DNA of 6,682 nucleotides from assembly GCA_030639035.1 (NCBI GenBank), contig DAOWDM010000002.1, forward strand, positions 1-6,682, read 5' to 3'. Positions within the stretch are counted from its first letter, which is position 1. The number at the start of each line of letters is the position of its first letter. The notes beneath the pieces are model-generated. The model was given only the letters and a program-made list of their open reading frames with translations. It was not told the DNA's origin and did not search any database. Position numbers and translations under genes: made by a program. This stretch comes from Alphaproteobacteria bacterium (GTDB lineage Bacteria > Pseudomonadota > Alphaproteobacteria > DAOWDM01). This document shows, one piece after another, positions 1 through 6,047 of the stretch.

Positions 1-1333
1 AAACTGCCAAAAGCACCCCAGCCGCAACGGCAGAACCGATTACACCTGCTACATTAGGTCCCATAGCATGCATTAGAAGCATATTGCTTTTATCTGCTTC
101 CATTCCAACTTTATTAACAACCCTTGCAGCCATAGGAACGGCAGATACTCCTGCTGCTCCAATCAAAGGATTGACCTTGTCCTTTGACACTAAATTCATC
201 AGCTTGGCAAGCAAAACTCCAGAAGCTGTACCAATAGAAAATGCTATAATGCCAAGAAGCATAATACCAAGAGTTTCTGCTGTAAGAAACTTCTCTGCCG
301 TCAATTTTGAACCAACAGTCAGCCCAAGCAGAATTGTTACGGTATTAAGCATTTCATTTTTAGCTGTATTTGAAAGACGCTCTACAACTCCAGATTCTTT
401 TAACAAGTTTCCAAACATCAACATACCGATAAGAGGCGTTGCAGATGGAAGAAATAAAATACACAAGAAAAGCACTATTAATGGAAAAACAATTTTTTCC
501 ACTCGTCCAACAGGTCTGAGCTGTTTCATAACAATCTTGCGTTCTTCTTCCGTTGTAAACAAACGCATTATAGGTGGCTGAATAATTGGAACTAAAGCCA
601 TATAAGAATATGCAGCCACGGCAATTGCTCCTAATAAATCAGGGGCGAGTCTTCCTGCAAGAAATATCGAAGTAGGTCCGTCAGCTCCGCCTATAATGCC
701 GATTGCAGCAGCTTCAGCCAACGTAAAATCGATAGAGGTGAAATACTCGGACATGAGAATTGCACCGATAATTGTAGAGAAAATACCAAACTGAGCTGCT
801 GCTCCTAAAAGAGCTGTTTTAGGACTAGCTATTAAAGGACCAAAGTCTGTCAGAACACCAACTCCCATAAAAATAAGCAAAGGGAATAACCCTGGAGGTG
901 CAACTCCAAAATCATATATATGATGTAAAAACCCTACATTTCCATCAATAATATCTGCTATTCCAGCCCCTGGAACATTCGCCAGAACTCCACCAATACC
1001 TATTGGTAATAACAGCAAAGGTTCAAACTGTTTTACAATAGCCAAAAAGACAAGAAGCAATCCTATGCCAATCATAATAATCTGGCTTATTCCTTTATGG
1101 AAAAACATTTTTCCTGCTTCTCGAGAAAGTTCACCTTTTGGCTGTGCTTCTGGAGTAAAAAACAGATATGCCCCTGTTGATTCAAGAACTTTATGAATCG
1201 CAGACTTTTCTTTTTCTGCCTTTACATCGCTTTTAGCATCTGCTGAGAACGCTCCAATACAAACAAAAGACAAAGTAAGGCAAACCGTCAAAACAGCTAA
1301 TAAGCCCTTACGTTTACTGTTAAATAAATGCAA
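1..1333 (-). CDS. oadB: Na+-translocating oxaloacetate decarboxylase, beta subunit (3' end cut by window edge)
   Basis: This is the integral membrane subunit that couples decarboxylation of carboxybiotin on OadA to Na+ export. Translation on the minus strand gives 444 residues before the edge, and the final GPNVAGVIGSAVAAG stretch indicates that only a few residues are missing. Family landmarks are FEPLLLLPIGIGG (about 103-115), GGADGPTSIF (215-224) and NPLIGAAGVSAVPMAAR (388-404). Asp218, Tyr244, Asn388, Gly392 and Ser397 match, with a constant offset of 15, the Klebsiella Na+-site residues I recall as D203, Y229, N373, G377 and S382. An in-frame stop lies two codons upstream of a TTG at 1331-1333, and AGGAG stands 11 nt before that TTG. 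ATT at 1336 has a better 8-nt spacing but is a very rare start codon. Residues 1-33 resemble a signal peptide (KRK, a hydrophobic run, then SADA), followed by a charged linker to about residue 75. GcdB and MmdB are close relatives, but the neighbours favour OadB. Confidence 0.93.
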   Translation of the reverse strand, partial: MHLFNSKRKGLLAVLTVCLTLSFVCIGAFSADAKSDVKAEKEKSAIHKVLESTGAYLFFTPEAQPKGELSREAGKMFFHKGISQIIMIGIGLLLVFLAIVKQFEPLLLLPIGIGGVLANVPGAGIADIIDGNVGFLHHIYDFGVAPPGLFPLLIFMGVGVLTDFGPLIASPKTALLGAAAQFGIFSTIIGAILMSEYFTSIDFTLAEAAAIGIIGGADGPTSIFLAGRLAPDLLGAIAVAAYSYMALVPIIQPPIMRLFTTEEERKIVMKQLRPVGRVEKIVFPLIVLFLCILFLPSATPLIGMLMFGNLLKESGVVERLSNTAKNEMLNTVTILLGLTVGSKLTAEKFLTAETLGIMLLGIIAFSIGTASGVLLAKLMNLVSKDKVNPLIGAAGVSAVPMAARVVNKVGMEADKSNMLLMHAMGPNVAGVIGSAVAAGVLLAV

Positions 1334-1344
1334 AATTTAAAAAA

Positions 1345-1349
1345 CTCCT
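1345..1349 (-). promoter_or_regulatory. Shine-Dalgarno of oadB
   Basis: AGGAG read on the minus strand, 11 nt upstream of TTG at 1333 and 8 nt upstream of an in-frame ATT at 1336. A TAA just above the ATT closes the frame, so one of these two codons, or a TTG further in, must be the start. No ATG in this frame lies near the site. Confidence 0.6.
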
Positions 1350-1384
1350 AAACTTATACCAACTAATTCTATGATTATTTTTCT

Positions 1385-1480
1385 TTTTCGTCATTGCGAG
1401 CAAAGTGCGGCAATCTCTCTTCTTTTTGTCGCTTTCAAATTAGATTGCCACGTCGCCATGCTCCTCGCAATGACAGAAAA
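1385..1480. repeat. Interspersed palindromic repeat (REP/MITE-like hairpin) between oadA and oadB
   Basis: The arms GTCATTGCGAG (1390-1400) and CTCGCAATGAC (1464-1474) are exact reverse complements. An inner pair, GGCAATCT (1409-1416) and AGATTGCC (1442-1449), also pairs exactly. Outside the arms, a T-rich run on the left faces an A-rich run on the right. The right arm carries extra bases (GAGCATGGCGACGT when read in reverse) that the left arm lacks, so the stem has an asymmetric bulge. I recognise the GTCATTGCGAG...GGCAATCT core as a dispersed short repeat seen in many bacterial genomes, often mis-annotated as proteins containing HCEQSAAIS or DCHVA. It begins about 5 bp beyond the oadA stop and lies wholly in the 151-bp gap before oadB. 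A role in protecting or ending the upstream mRNA is possible but not shown. Confidence 0.85.
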
Positions 1481-1484
1481 ACAC

Positions 1485-3266
1485 CTAACCAATATACGCC
1501 AGCACTTGCCCTTCAGAAACTTGGTCTCCAGCTTTAACTTCTATAGAGCTTACAACCCCTGCTGATGTTGCACAAACTTCAACTTCCATTTTCATAGCTT
1601 CAAGTATCAGAATTACATCACCTTCTTCGACTTCATCATTTTCATTAACTTCGATACTAATGATTGTCCCTGGCATCGCTGTTGTAACAGCTACACCTTC
1701 TGTAGAAGAAACTACAGGAGCTACTTTAACAGGCTTTGCGTCAATTTTTCCACTTTCAACATGAACTTCATAAGTTTTATTATTAACAGTTACCTTAAAG
1801 TCTTCTGCTTCTTTAGTTTTCGCTGGAATTTTTACTGGAGTTTTAACCTCTTCGTCTTCTTTGTAGCGAATACCAAGTTTTGCTTCACCTTTAAGGAAAG
1901 CAATTCCTTTATCTTTGCATGTTGCTGAAATGAAAACATTTTCATCTGTTGTCGGCAGTCCAGCTTTTTCCAGCCTTTTACGAGCTGGTTTTAAACCTTT
2001 TGTTTCGTCTTTGTCATTGATTTCAAGAGGAGTTAGTTTTGTAGGTTCTAACTTTAACTGCTCGGAAGCAATTTTAACGATTTCAGCATCAGGCTCAACT
2101 GGAGTTTTACCAAAATATCCAAGAACCATTTTGCCGTAACCTTCAGCAATTTTTTTCCACTTGCCAAACATTACATTGTTAAACGCCTGCTGGAAATAAA
2201 ACTGAGACACAGGAGTTACCGAAGTTCCAAAACCTCCACGACGCACAACTTCACCCATAGCAGCACTGATTTCACGGTATTTATGCATGATGTTGTTATC
2301 ACGAAGCATTTGAGTATTAGCTGTCAAAGCTCCCCCTGGCATAGGACTCCATGGAATAGTAGGCTCAACCATAGTTGCTTCTGGAGGAAGGAAATAATCC
2401 TTCATGCAATCTTTAAAGACCTCCTCAGCCTTCATAACCTTGTCAATATCAATATCAAGAGAATAATCGCTACCTCTTAATGCGTGCCACATTGTAGCAA
2501 TATCAGTCTGACAAGTACCACCAGAAGCAGGAGCCATAGAGAGGTCAATCGCATCTGCACCAGCTTCAATAGCTGACATATACCCCAAACCACCAATGCC
2601 TGCTGTTTCGTGAGTATGGAAATGAATCATGGTGTCCGCAGGAAGAAGTTTCCTTGCACGTTTTATAGTATCGAAAACTTTAGAAGGAACAGCCGTTCCA
2701 GAAGCGTCCTTAAAACAAACAGAATCAAACGGAATTTCTGCATCAAGAATCTGCTTTAAAACGTTCTCGTAAAAATCAGCACCATGAGCTCCGCTGCACC
2801 CAGGAGGAAGCTCCATCATTGAAACAACAACTTGATGTTTTAGCCCTGCATCTGCAATACATTTACCGCTGTAAATAAGATTATTCACATCATTAAGAGC
2901 ATCAAAATTACGAATAGATGTGATTCCATGTTTTGCAAAAAGTTTTGCATGAAGCTCAATAACATCGCTGGATTGAGACTCCAAACCTACGACATTTGTT
3001 CCTCTTGCAAGAGTCTGCAAATCAGCATCAGGTCCTGCTGCTTCTCGGAACTTATCCATCATATCGAATGCATCTTCATTACAATAGAAATAAAGAGCCT
3101 GAAACCTTGCTCCGCCACCCGCTTCATACCAGTTAATGCCAGCTTCTCTTGCTGCCTCAACTGCTGGTATAAAATCTTTGGTTAAAACTCTTGCTCCGTA
3201 AACGGACTGAAAACCGTCACGAAAAGCAGTACACATGAATTTGATGAGTTTCTTTTTAACAGCCAT
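1485..3266 (-). CDS. oadA: Oxaloacetate decarboxylase alpha subunit (biotin carboxyltransferase; also annotated as pyruvate carboxylase subunit B)
   Basis: This cytoplasmic subunit moves the carboxyl group of oxaloacetate to its own biotin, which then delivers it to OadB. It is 593 residues long. The carboxyltransferase TIM barrel spans about 8-275, with metal ligands Asp17 (in RDGFQS), His217 and His219 (in HFHTHETAG), and the carboxylatable lysine Lys186 (in CFKDASGT). A conserved carboxylase domain follows at about 295-470. After a linker, the biotinyl domain covers about 520-593 with the biotin lysine Lys559 in EAMKME. The motifs differ from classic enterobacterial OadA (RDGFQSVYGAR instead of RDAHQSL-type, PGGALTANTQM instead of PGGM-type). 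They resemble the variant I recall from Campylobacterota and sulfate reducers. GAGGG stands 7 nt before the ATG, just after the oadG stop. With no biotin carboxylase partner here and oadG/oadB on either side, Na+-pump decarboxylase is the best reading. Confidence 0.93.
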   Translation of the reverse strand: MAVKKKLIKFMCTAFRDGFQSVYGARVLTKDFIPAVEAAREAGINWYEAGGGARFQALYFYCNEDAFDMMDKFREAAGPDADLQTLARGTNVVGLESQSSDVIELHAKLFAKHGITSIRNFDALNDVNNLIYSGKCIADAGLKHQVVVSMMELPPGCSGAHGADFYENVLKQILDAEIPFDSVCFKDASGTAVPSKVFDTIKRARKLLPADTMIHFHTHETAGIGGLGYMSAIEAGADAIDLSMAPASGGTCQTDIATMWHALRGSDYSLDIDIDKVMKAEEVFKDCMKDYFLPPEATMVEPTIPWSPMPGGALTANTQMLRDNNIMHKYREISAAMGEVVRRGGFGTSVTPVSQFYFQQAFNNVMFGKWKKIAEGYGKMVLGYFGKTPVEPDAEIVKIASEQLKLEPTKLTPLEINDKDETKGLKPARKRLEKAGLPTTDENVFISATCKDKGIAFLKGEAKLGIRYKEDEEVKTPVKIPAKTKEAEDFKVTVNNKTYEVHVESGKIDAKPVKVAPVVSSTEGVAVTTAMPGTIISIEVNENDEVEEGDVILILEAMKMEVEVCATSAGVVSSIEVKAGDQVSEGQVLAYIG

Positions 3267-3273
3267 GATTTTT

Positions 3274-3278
3274 CCCTC
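3274..3278 (-). promoter_or_regulatory. Shine-Dalgarno of oadA
   Basis: GAGGG on the minus strand, 7 nt before the ATG at 3266 and within the 18-bp gap after oadG. It supports the chosen start and co-transcription with oadG. Confidence 0.6.
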
Positions 3279-3284
3279 TTTATT

Positions 3285-3557
3285 TTAATTTGCACGCATA
3301 AAAGACTGAACGGCTGCAACAACAGCAGCAATTTCAGCTTCAGATTCCTTGCCTAACTTTGAAGTTTCTTTGGAGTTTGTTTTTTTTCTACTGGAATTTC
3401 TTCTGTTTTTCTTTTTATCTGTCTTTAGAAAATTATCAATAGAAGGATGCTTTTTGAAAAATGTCGCTGCAATACGCATAACGCAAACCAAAACAGCTAG
3501 AAAAAGGAAAACCACTCCCATTCCTGTCAGCATCAACATTAGCCCCTGCTCTATCAT
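3285..3557 (-). CDS. oadG: Oxaloacetate decarboxylase gamma subunit (OadG family)
   Basis: A small membrane anchor that assembles the Na+-pump decarboxylase by linking OadA to OadB. The chosen start gives 90 residues. Residues about 7-29 form one transmembrane helix (TGMGVVFLFLAVLVCVM). A very basic linker follows at about 35-70, rich in Lys and Arg. The C-terminal stretch ESEAEIAAVVAAVQSF (71-86) has the acidic/alanine-rich form of OadG tails that contact OadA. The frame stays open upstream to 3617, but ATG 3557 has AGGAG 5 nt ahead and puts the helix at the N-terminus as in the family, so the 20-residue extension is rejected. It is the first gene of the operon, 18 bp before oadA. Primary sequence is poorly conserved in this family, so the call rests on architecture plus neighbours. 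Confidence 0.88.
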   Translation of the reverse strand: MIEQGLMLMLTGMGVVFLFLAVLVCVMRIAATFFKKHPSIDNFLKTDKKKNRRNSSRKKTNSKETSKLGKESEAEIAAVVAAVQSFMRAN

Positions 3558-3562
3558 AGTAT

Positions 3563-3567
3563 CTCCT
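3563..3567 (-). promoter_or_regulatory. Shine-Dalgarno of oadG
   Basis: AGGAG on the minus strand, 5 nt before the ATG at 3557. It decides the start of oadG in favour of the internal methionine over the longer open frame. Confidence 0.7.
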
Positions 3568-3580
3568 AATTTCAGCCACA

Positions 3581-3592
3581 CAGTATATACTG
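3581..3592. promoter_or_regulatory. 12-bp perfect palindrome with a possible oadG -10 box
   Basis: CAGTATATACTG is its own reverse complement. On the minus strand it contains TATACT (3587 to 3582), a fair -10 hexamer about 25 nt before the oadG start. A TTGTAT lies upstream, but at about 20 bp it is too far for a standard -35. The site could be an operator over the operon promoter or simply a -10 that happens to be symmetric. The regulator is unknown. Confidence 0.3.
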
Positions 3593-3677
3593 ATTTCTTT
3601 CTACAATATACAATCATTTATTATCAATATTGGTATTAAATCAACCGTAAAATTATTTTTTCTCTCACAAAATGTTT

Positions 3678-3683
3678 TATAAT
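3678..3683 (+). promoter_or_regulatory. Candidate -10 box of the lysC operon
   Basis: TATAAT matches the sigma-70 -10 consensus exactly and would give a leader of about 95 nt before ATG 3786. Only T-rich sequence stands where the -35 should be, so the assignment is weak in such AT-rich DNA. A second candidate is TTGCTT (3690-3695) with TATAAC (3711-3716), but its spacer is only 15 bp. Confidence 0.25.
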
Positions 3684-3785
3684 TTTTCATTGCTTTATGG
3701 CTCTTGCTTATATAACTGTTTTCAGGTTATTAATTAAGGTTGATTGCATACGGTAAAATTATTATCAAAAAGAGCGTTCTCCTAT

Positions 3786-5012
3786 ATGACTTGTATTGTT
3801 CAAAAATTCGGTGGTACTTCGGTTGCAGATGTGGAGCATATTAAAAATGTTGCACGCAGGGTAAAAGAAGAAGTTGACCGTGGCAATCAGGTTGCTGTTA
3901 TAGTATCTGCTATGACAGGCGTTACTAATGAGCTTGTAAAATACTGCCGTGAAATGTCTCATTTTCATGATGCTCGAGAATATGATGTAGTCGTATCAAC
4001 TGGAGAGCAAGTAACTATTGGTCTTTTAACTATGGCTCTTCATGATATTGAAATTTCAGCCAGATCATGGACTGGCTGGCAAATACCTATCATGACAGAC
4101 GGAGCTCACAGCAAAGCACGCATTGAAAATATCAATATCAAAAAACTTAAAAAATGCATGGCAGACGGACAAGTAGCGGTAATCGCAGGTTTTCAAGGAT
4201 TAGCCCCCAACAACCGAATAGCAACGCTGGGAAGAGGCGGTTCGGATACTTCTGCCGTGTCTTTAGCTGCTGCTCTTAAAGCTGACCGCTGTGATATTTA
4301 TACTGATGTAGACGGAGTATATACAACTGACCCGAGTATTGTTCCAACAGCACGCAAGCTTGATAAAATCACTTATGAAGAAATGCTGGAAATGGCATCT
4401 CTTGGAGCAAAAGTCCTACAAACACGCTCTGTTGAAATGGCAATGAAACACAACGTCAGATTGCAGGTTCGTTCATCTTTTAGCAACGAATCTGGCACTT
4501 TTGTCTGCAGCGAGGAAGAGATTATGGAAAAAGAAGTAATCAGCGGCATTGCATACAGCCGTGATGAAGCAAAATTAACTTTGGTGGGAGTAAAAGACTC
4601 CCCTGGAGTATCAGCTACAATTTTTGGTCTTTTAGCTGATGAAAACATCAATGTTGATATGATTGTTCAAGATGTTTCAGAAAACGGCGAAATTACAAAT
4701 ATGACATTTACCGTTACCAAAGCTGATTTTGGACGTACAATCAACATCTTAAAAGACAATCATGATAAAATAGGCTATATAAATCTTATTACAGATGAAA
4801 ATGTAGTTAAAGTTTCTGTTGTCGGAGTTGGAATGCGTAGTCATTGCGGTGTAGCATTGACTATGTTTCAGGCTTTGGCAGAAAAAGGTATAAATATTCA
4901 GGTTATTTCAACATCGGAAATCAAAATAAGTGTTCTTATTTCCGAAGAATATACAGAGCTTGCATTGCGTGCTCTTCACACCGCTTACAACATGGACGAC
5001 AAAAAAACATGA
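3786..5012 (+). CDS. lysC: Aspartate kinase
   Basis: Phosphorylates L-aspartate with ATP, the first step towards lysine, threonine, methionine and diaminopimelate. It is 408 residues, the usual length for single-function bacterial aspartokinases. The kinase domain (about 1-240) shows KFGGTSV (7-13), STGEQ (71-75), GRGGSDTSA (149-157) and YTDVDGVYTTDP (172-183). Two ACT domains follow: the first at about 265-335 with VKDSPGVSATIFGLLA and NINVDMIVQ, the second at about 343-405 with GVGMRSHCGVA and INIQVISTSEIKISVLI. These are the usual feedback sites for Lys and/or Thr. The start at 3786 follows the family, where only a few residues precede QKFGGTSV. The frame is open upstream to a TTG at 3744, and ATG 3786 has no good Shine-Dalgarno, so the start is not certain. 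Its stop overlaps the next gene. Confidence 0.96.
   Translation: MTCIVQKFGGTSVADVEHIKNVARRVKEEVDRGNQVAVIVSAMTGVTNELVKYCREMSHFHDAREYDVVVSTGEQVTIGLLTMALHDIEISARSWTGWQIPIMTDGAHSKARIENINIKKLKKCMADGQVAVIAGFQGLAPNNRIATLGRGGSDTSAVSLAAALKADRCDIYTDVDGVYTTDPSIVPTARKLDKITYEEMLEMASLGAKVLQTRSVEMAMKHNVRLQVRSSFSNESGTFVCSEEEIMEKEVISGIAYSRDEAKLTLVGVKDSPGVSATIFGLLADENINVDMIVQDVSENGEITNMTFTVTKADFGRTINILKDNHDKIGYINLITDENVVKVSVVGVGMRSHCGVALTMFQALAEKGINIQVISTSEIKISVLISEEYTELALRALHTAYNMDDKKT
4512..4526 (+). promoter_or_regulatory. Possible internal ribosome binding site and ATG for an aspartokinase beta subunit
   Basis: GAGGA at 4512-4516, continuing as AGAG, stands 7 nt before an in-frame ATG at 4524-4526 (codon 247 of lysC). 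Initiation here would give 162 residues containing both ACT domains. In Bacillus subtilis aspartokinase II and Corynebacterium LysC, a beta subunit of similar size starts near codon 245-250. Those parallels are from memory. The purine run also encodes the linker EEEIMEKE, so chance is possible. Confidence 0.35.
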
Positions 5013-6034
5013 CACAAACAACAAAACACCAAAAACTAGACAGCATCTGGAAACGTGGCTGTGATTTTCTTGGAACAGAGCATGCTATCCTAGGCGGAGC
5101 AATGTCTTGGATATCAGAACGCAACCTTGTATCTGCTATTTCCAACGCAGGAGGTTTCGGAATAATTGCTTGCGGTTCAATGAACCCTGATATGCTTGCA
5201 GCAGAAATCAAAGCTACATTTGAACTAACAAAAAAGCCTTTCGGTGTAAATTTAATCACAATGCACCCTGAACTTGATGCTTTAATTGATGTATGCACAG
5301 AACTTAAAGTAAGCCATGTTGTGCTTGCTGGAGGTCTTCCAAGCTCTGCTTCAATCAAAAGAATCAAAGAAGGCGGAGCAAAAGCCATATGTTTTTCTCC
5401 AGCTTTAATTCTAGCAAAAAAACTTATTCGTTCTGGAGCAGATGCCCTAGTTATAGAAGGTTCTGAAGCAGGCGGTCATATAGGTCCTGTGTCAACCAGC
5501 GTTCTTGTTCAGGAAATACTGCCGTATATTGCAAAAGTACCTGTGTTTGTTGCTGGAGGTATTGGAAACGGTAAAATGATGGCTTCTTACATGAAACTAG
5601 GAGCATCAGGCTGTCAAATTGGAACTCGTTTTGTATGCTCTACTGAATGTGTTGCTCACGAAAATTTCAAAAAAGCTTTTATCAAAGCAAATGCACGAGA
5701 CGCTATGCCTACAGTGCAGATAGACCCCAAATTTCCAGTGATTCCAGTACGAGCTTTACAAAACAAAGGAACTCAGGAATTTATGGAATTCCAGAAAAAA
5801 ACAGCAGATAAATTCCACAATAACGAAGCAACTCAAAAAGAAGCTCAGCTGGAAATAGAACATTACTGGGTAGGAGCTTTGAGAAATGCAGCTATTGACG
5901 GTGATGTAGAAAACGGCTCACTAATGGCTGGGCAATGTGTTGGAATGGTTAAATCTGAACAGCCTGTAAGCGAGATTATTAATGAATTTACAGAGCAGGC
6001 AGAAGAAGCATTGACTGTTTTTGAACAACCATAA
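5009..6034 (+). CDS. Nitronate monooxygenase / 2-nitropropane dioxygenase family flavoprotein (FabK-like TIM barrel)
   Basis: A predicted soluble FMN enzyme of 341 residues. Family members oxidise nitronates or act as enoyl-ACP reductase II (FabK), and the substrate cannot be told from sequence alone. Visible motifs are GGAMSWIS (29-36), SNAGGFGIIACG (45-56), EGSEAGGHIGPVST (150-163) with the conserved His157, the FMN-phosphate loops VAGGIG (181-186) and QIGTRF (203-208), and SLMAGQ (304-309). The frame is open back to 4844, but that stretch lies in another frame of lysC. ATG 5009 overlaps the lysC TGA as ATGA and begins just ahead of normal family sequence, so it is taken as the start. It has no clear Shine-Dalgarno of its own, which suggests translational coupling to lysC. 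Its place between lysC and ptsP hints at a role in amino-acid or fatty-acid metabolism, but no specific role is visible. Confidence 0.88.
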   Translation: MTQTTKHQKLDSIWKRGCDFLGTEHAILGGAMSWISERNLVSAISNAGGFGIIACGSMNPDMLAAEIKATFELTKKPFGVNLITMHPELDALIDVCTELKVSHVVLAGGLPSSASIKRIKEGGAKAICFSPALILAKKLIRSGADALVIEGSEAGGHIGPVSTSVLVQEILPYIAKVPVFVAGGIGNGKMMASYMKLGASGCQIGTRFVCSTECVAHENFKKAFIKANARDAMPTVQIDPKFPVIPVRALQNKGTQEFMEFQKKTADKFHNNEATQKEAQLEIEHYWVGALRNAAIDGDVENGSLMAGQCVGMVKSEQPVSEIINEFTEQAEEALTVFEQP

Positions 6035-6047
6035 AATCTTATAAACA

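Noticed and set aside
84..581. Plus-strand open frame of 165 codons
   Set aside because: Lies fully antisense to oadB, whose minus-strand frame carries all family motifs; no recognisable domain and no ribosome site of note.
1371..1565. Plus-strand open frame of 64 codons with HCEQSAAIS and DCHVAMLLAMT
   Set aside because: It is the translation of the interspersed hairpin repeat running into antisense oadA. Such peptides are a known artefact of this repeat class.
3558..3617. 20-residue N-terminal extension of oadG
   Set aside because: ATG 3557 has AGGAG 5 nt ahead and places the membrane helix at the N-terminus as expected; the extension would include the ribosome site and the palindrome as coding sequence.
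3630..3644. FNR-like site TTGGT...ATCAA in the divergent intergenic region
   Set aside because: The half-sites are separated by 5 bp instead of 4 and the left half has a mismatch, so it is not a credible FNR box without support from relatives.
3618..3785. Lysine riboswitch or other structured leader before lysC
   Set aside because: The region is AT-rich, with only a weak 8-bp AT inverted repeat (3649-3656 with 3679-3686) and no conserved riboswitch core that I can recognise; the likely leader is under 100 nt.
4844..5008. Upstream extension of the flavoprotein gene into lysC
   Set aside because: These 55 codons overlap the lysC ACT domain in another frame and read as Cys/Arg/Tyr-rich non-family sequence; ATG 5009 with the ATGA overlap is the natural start.
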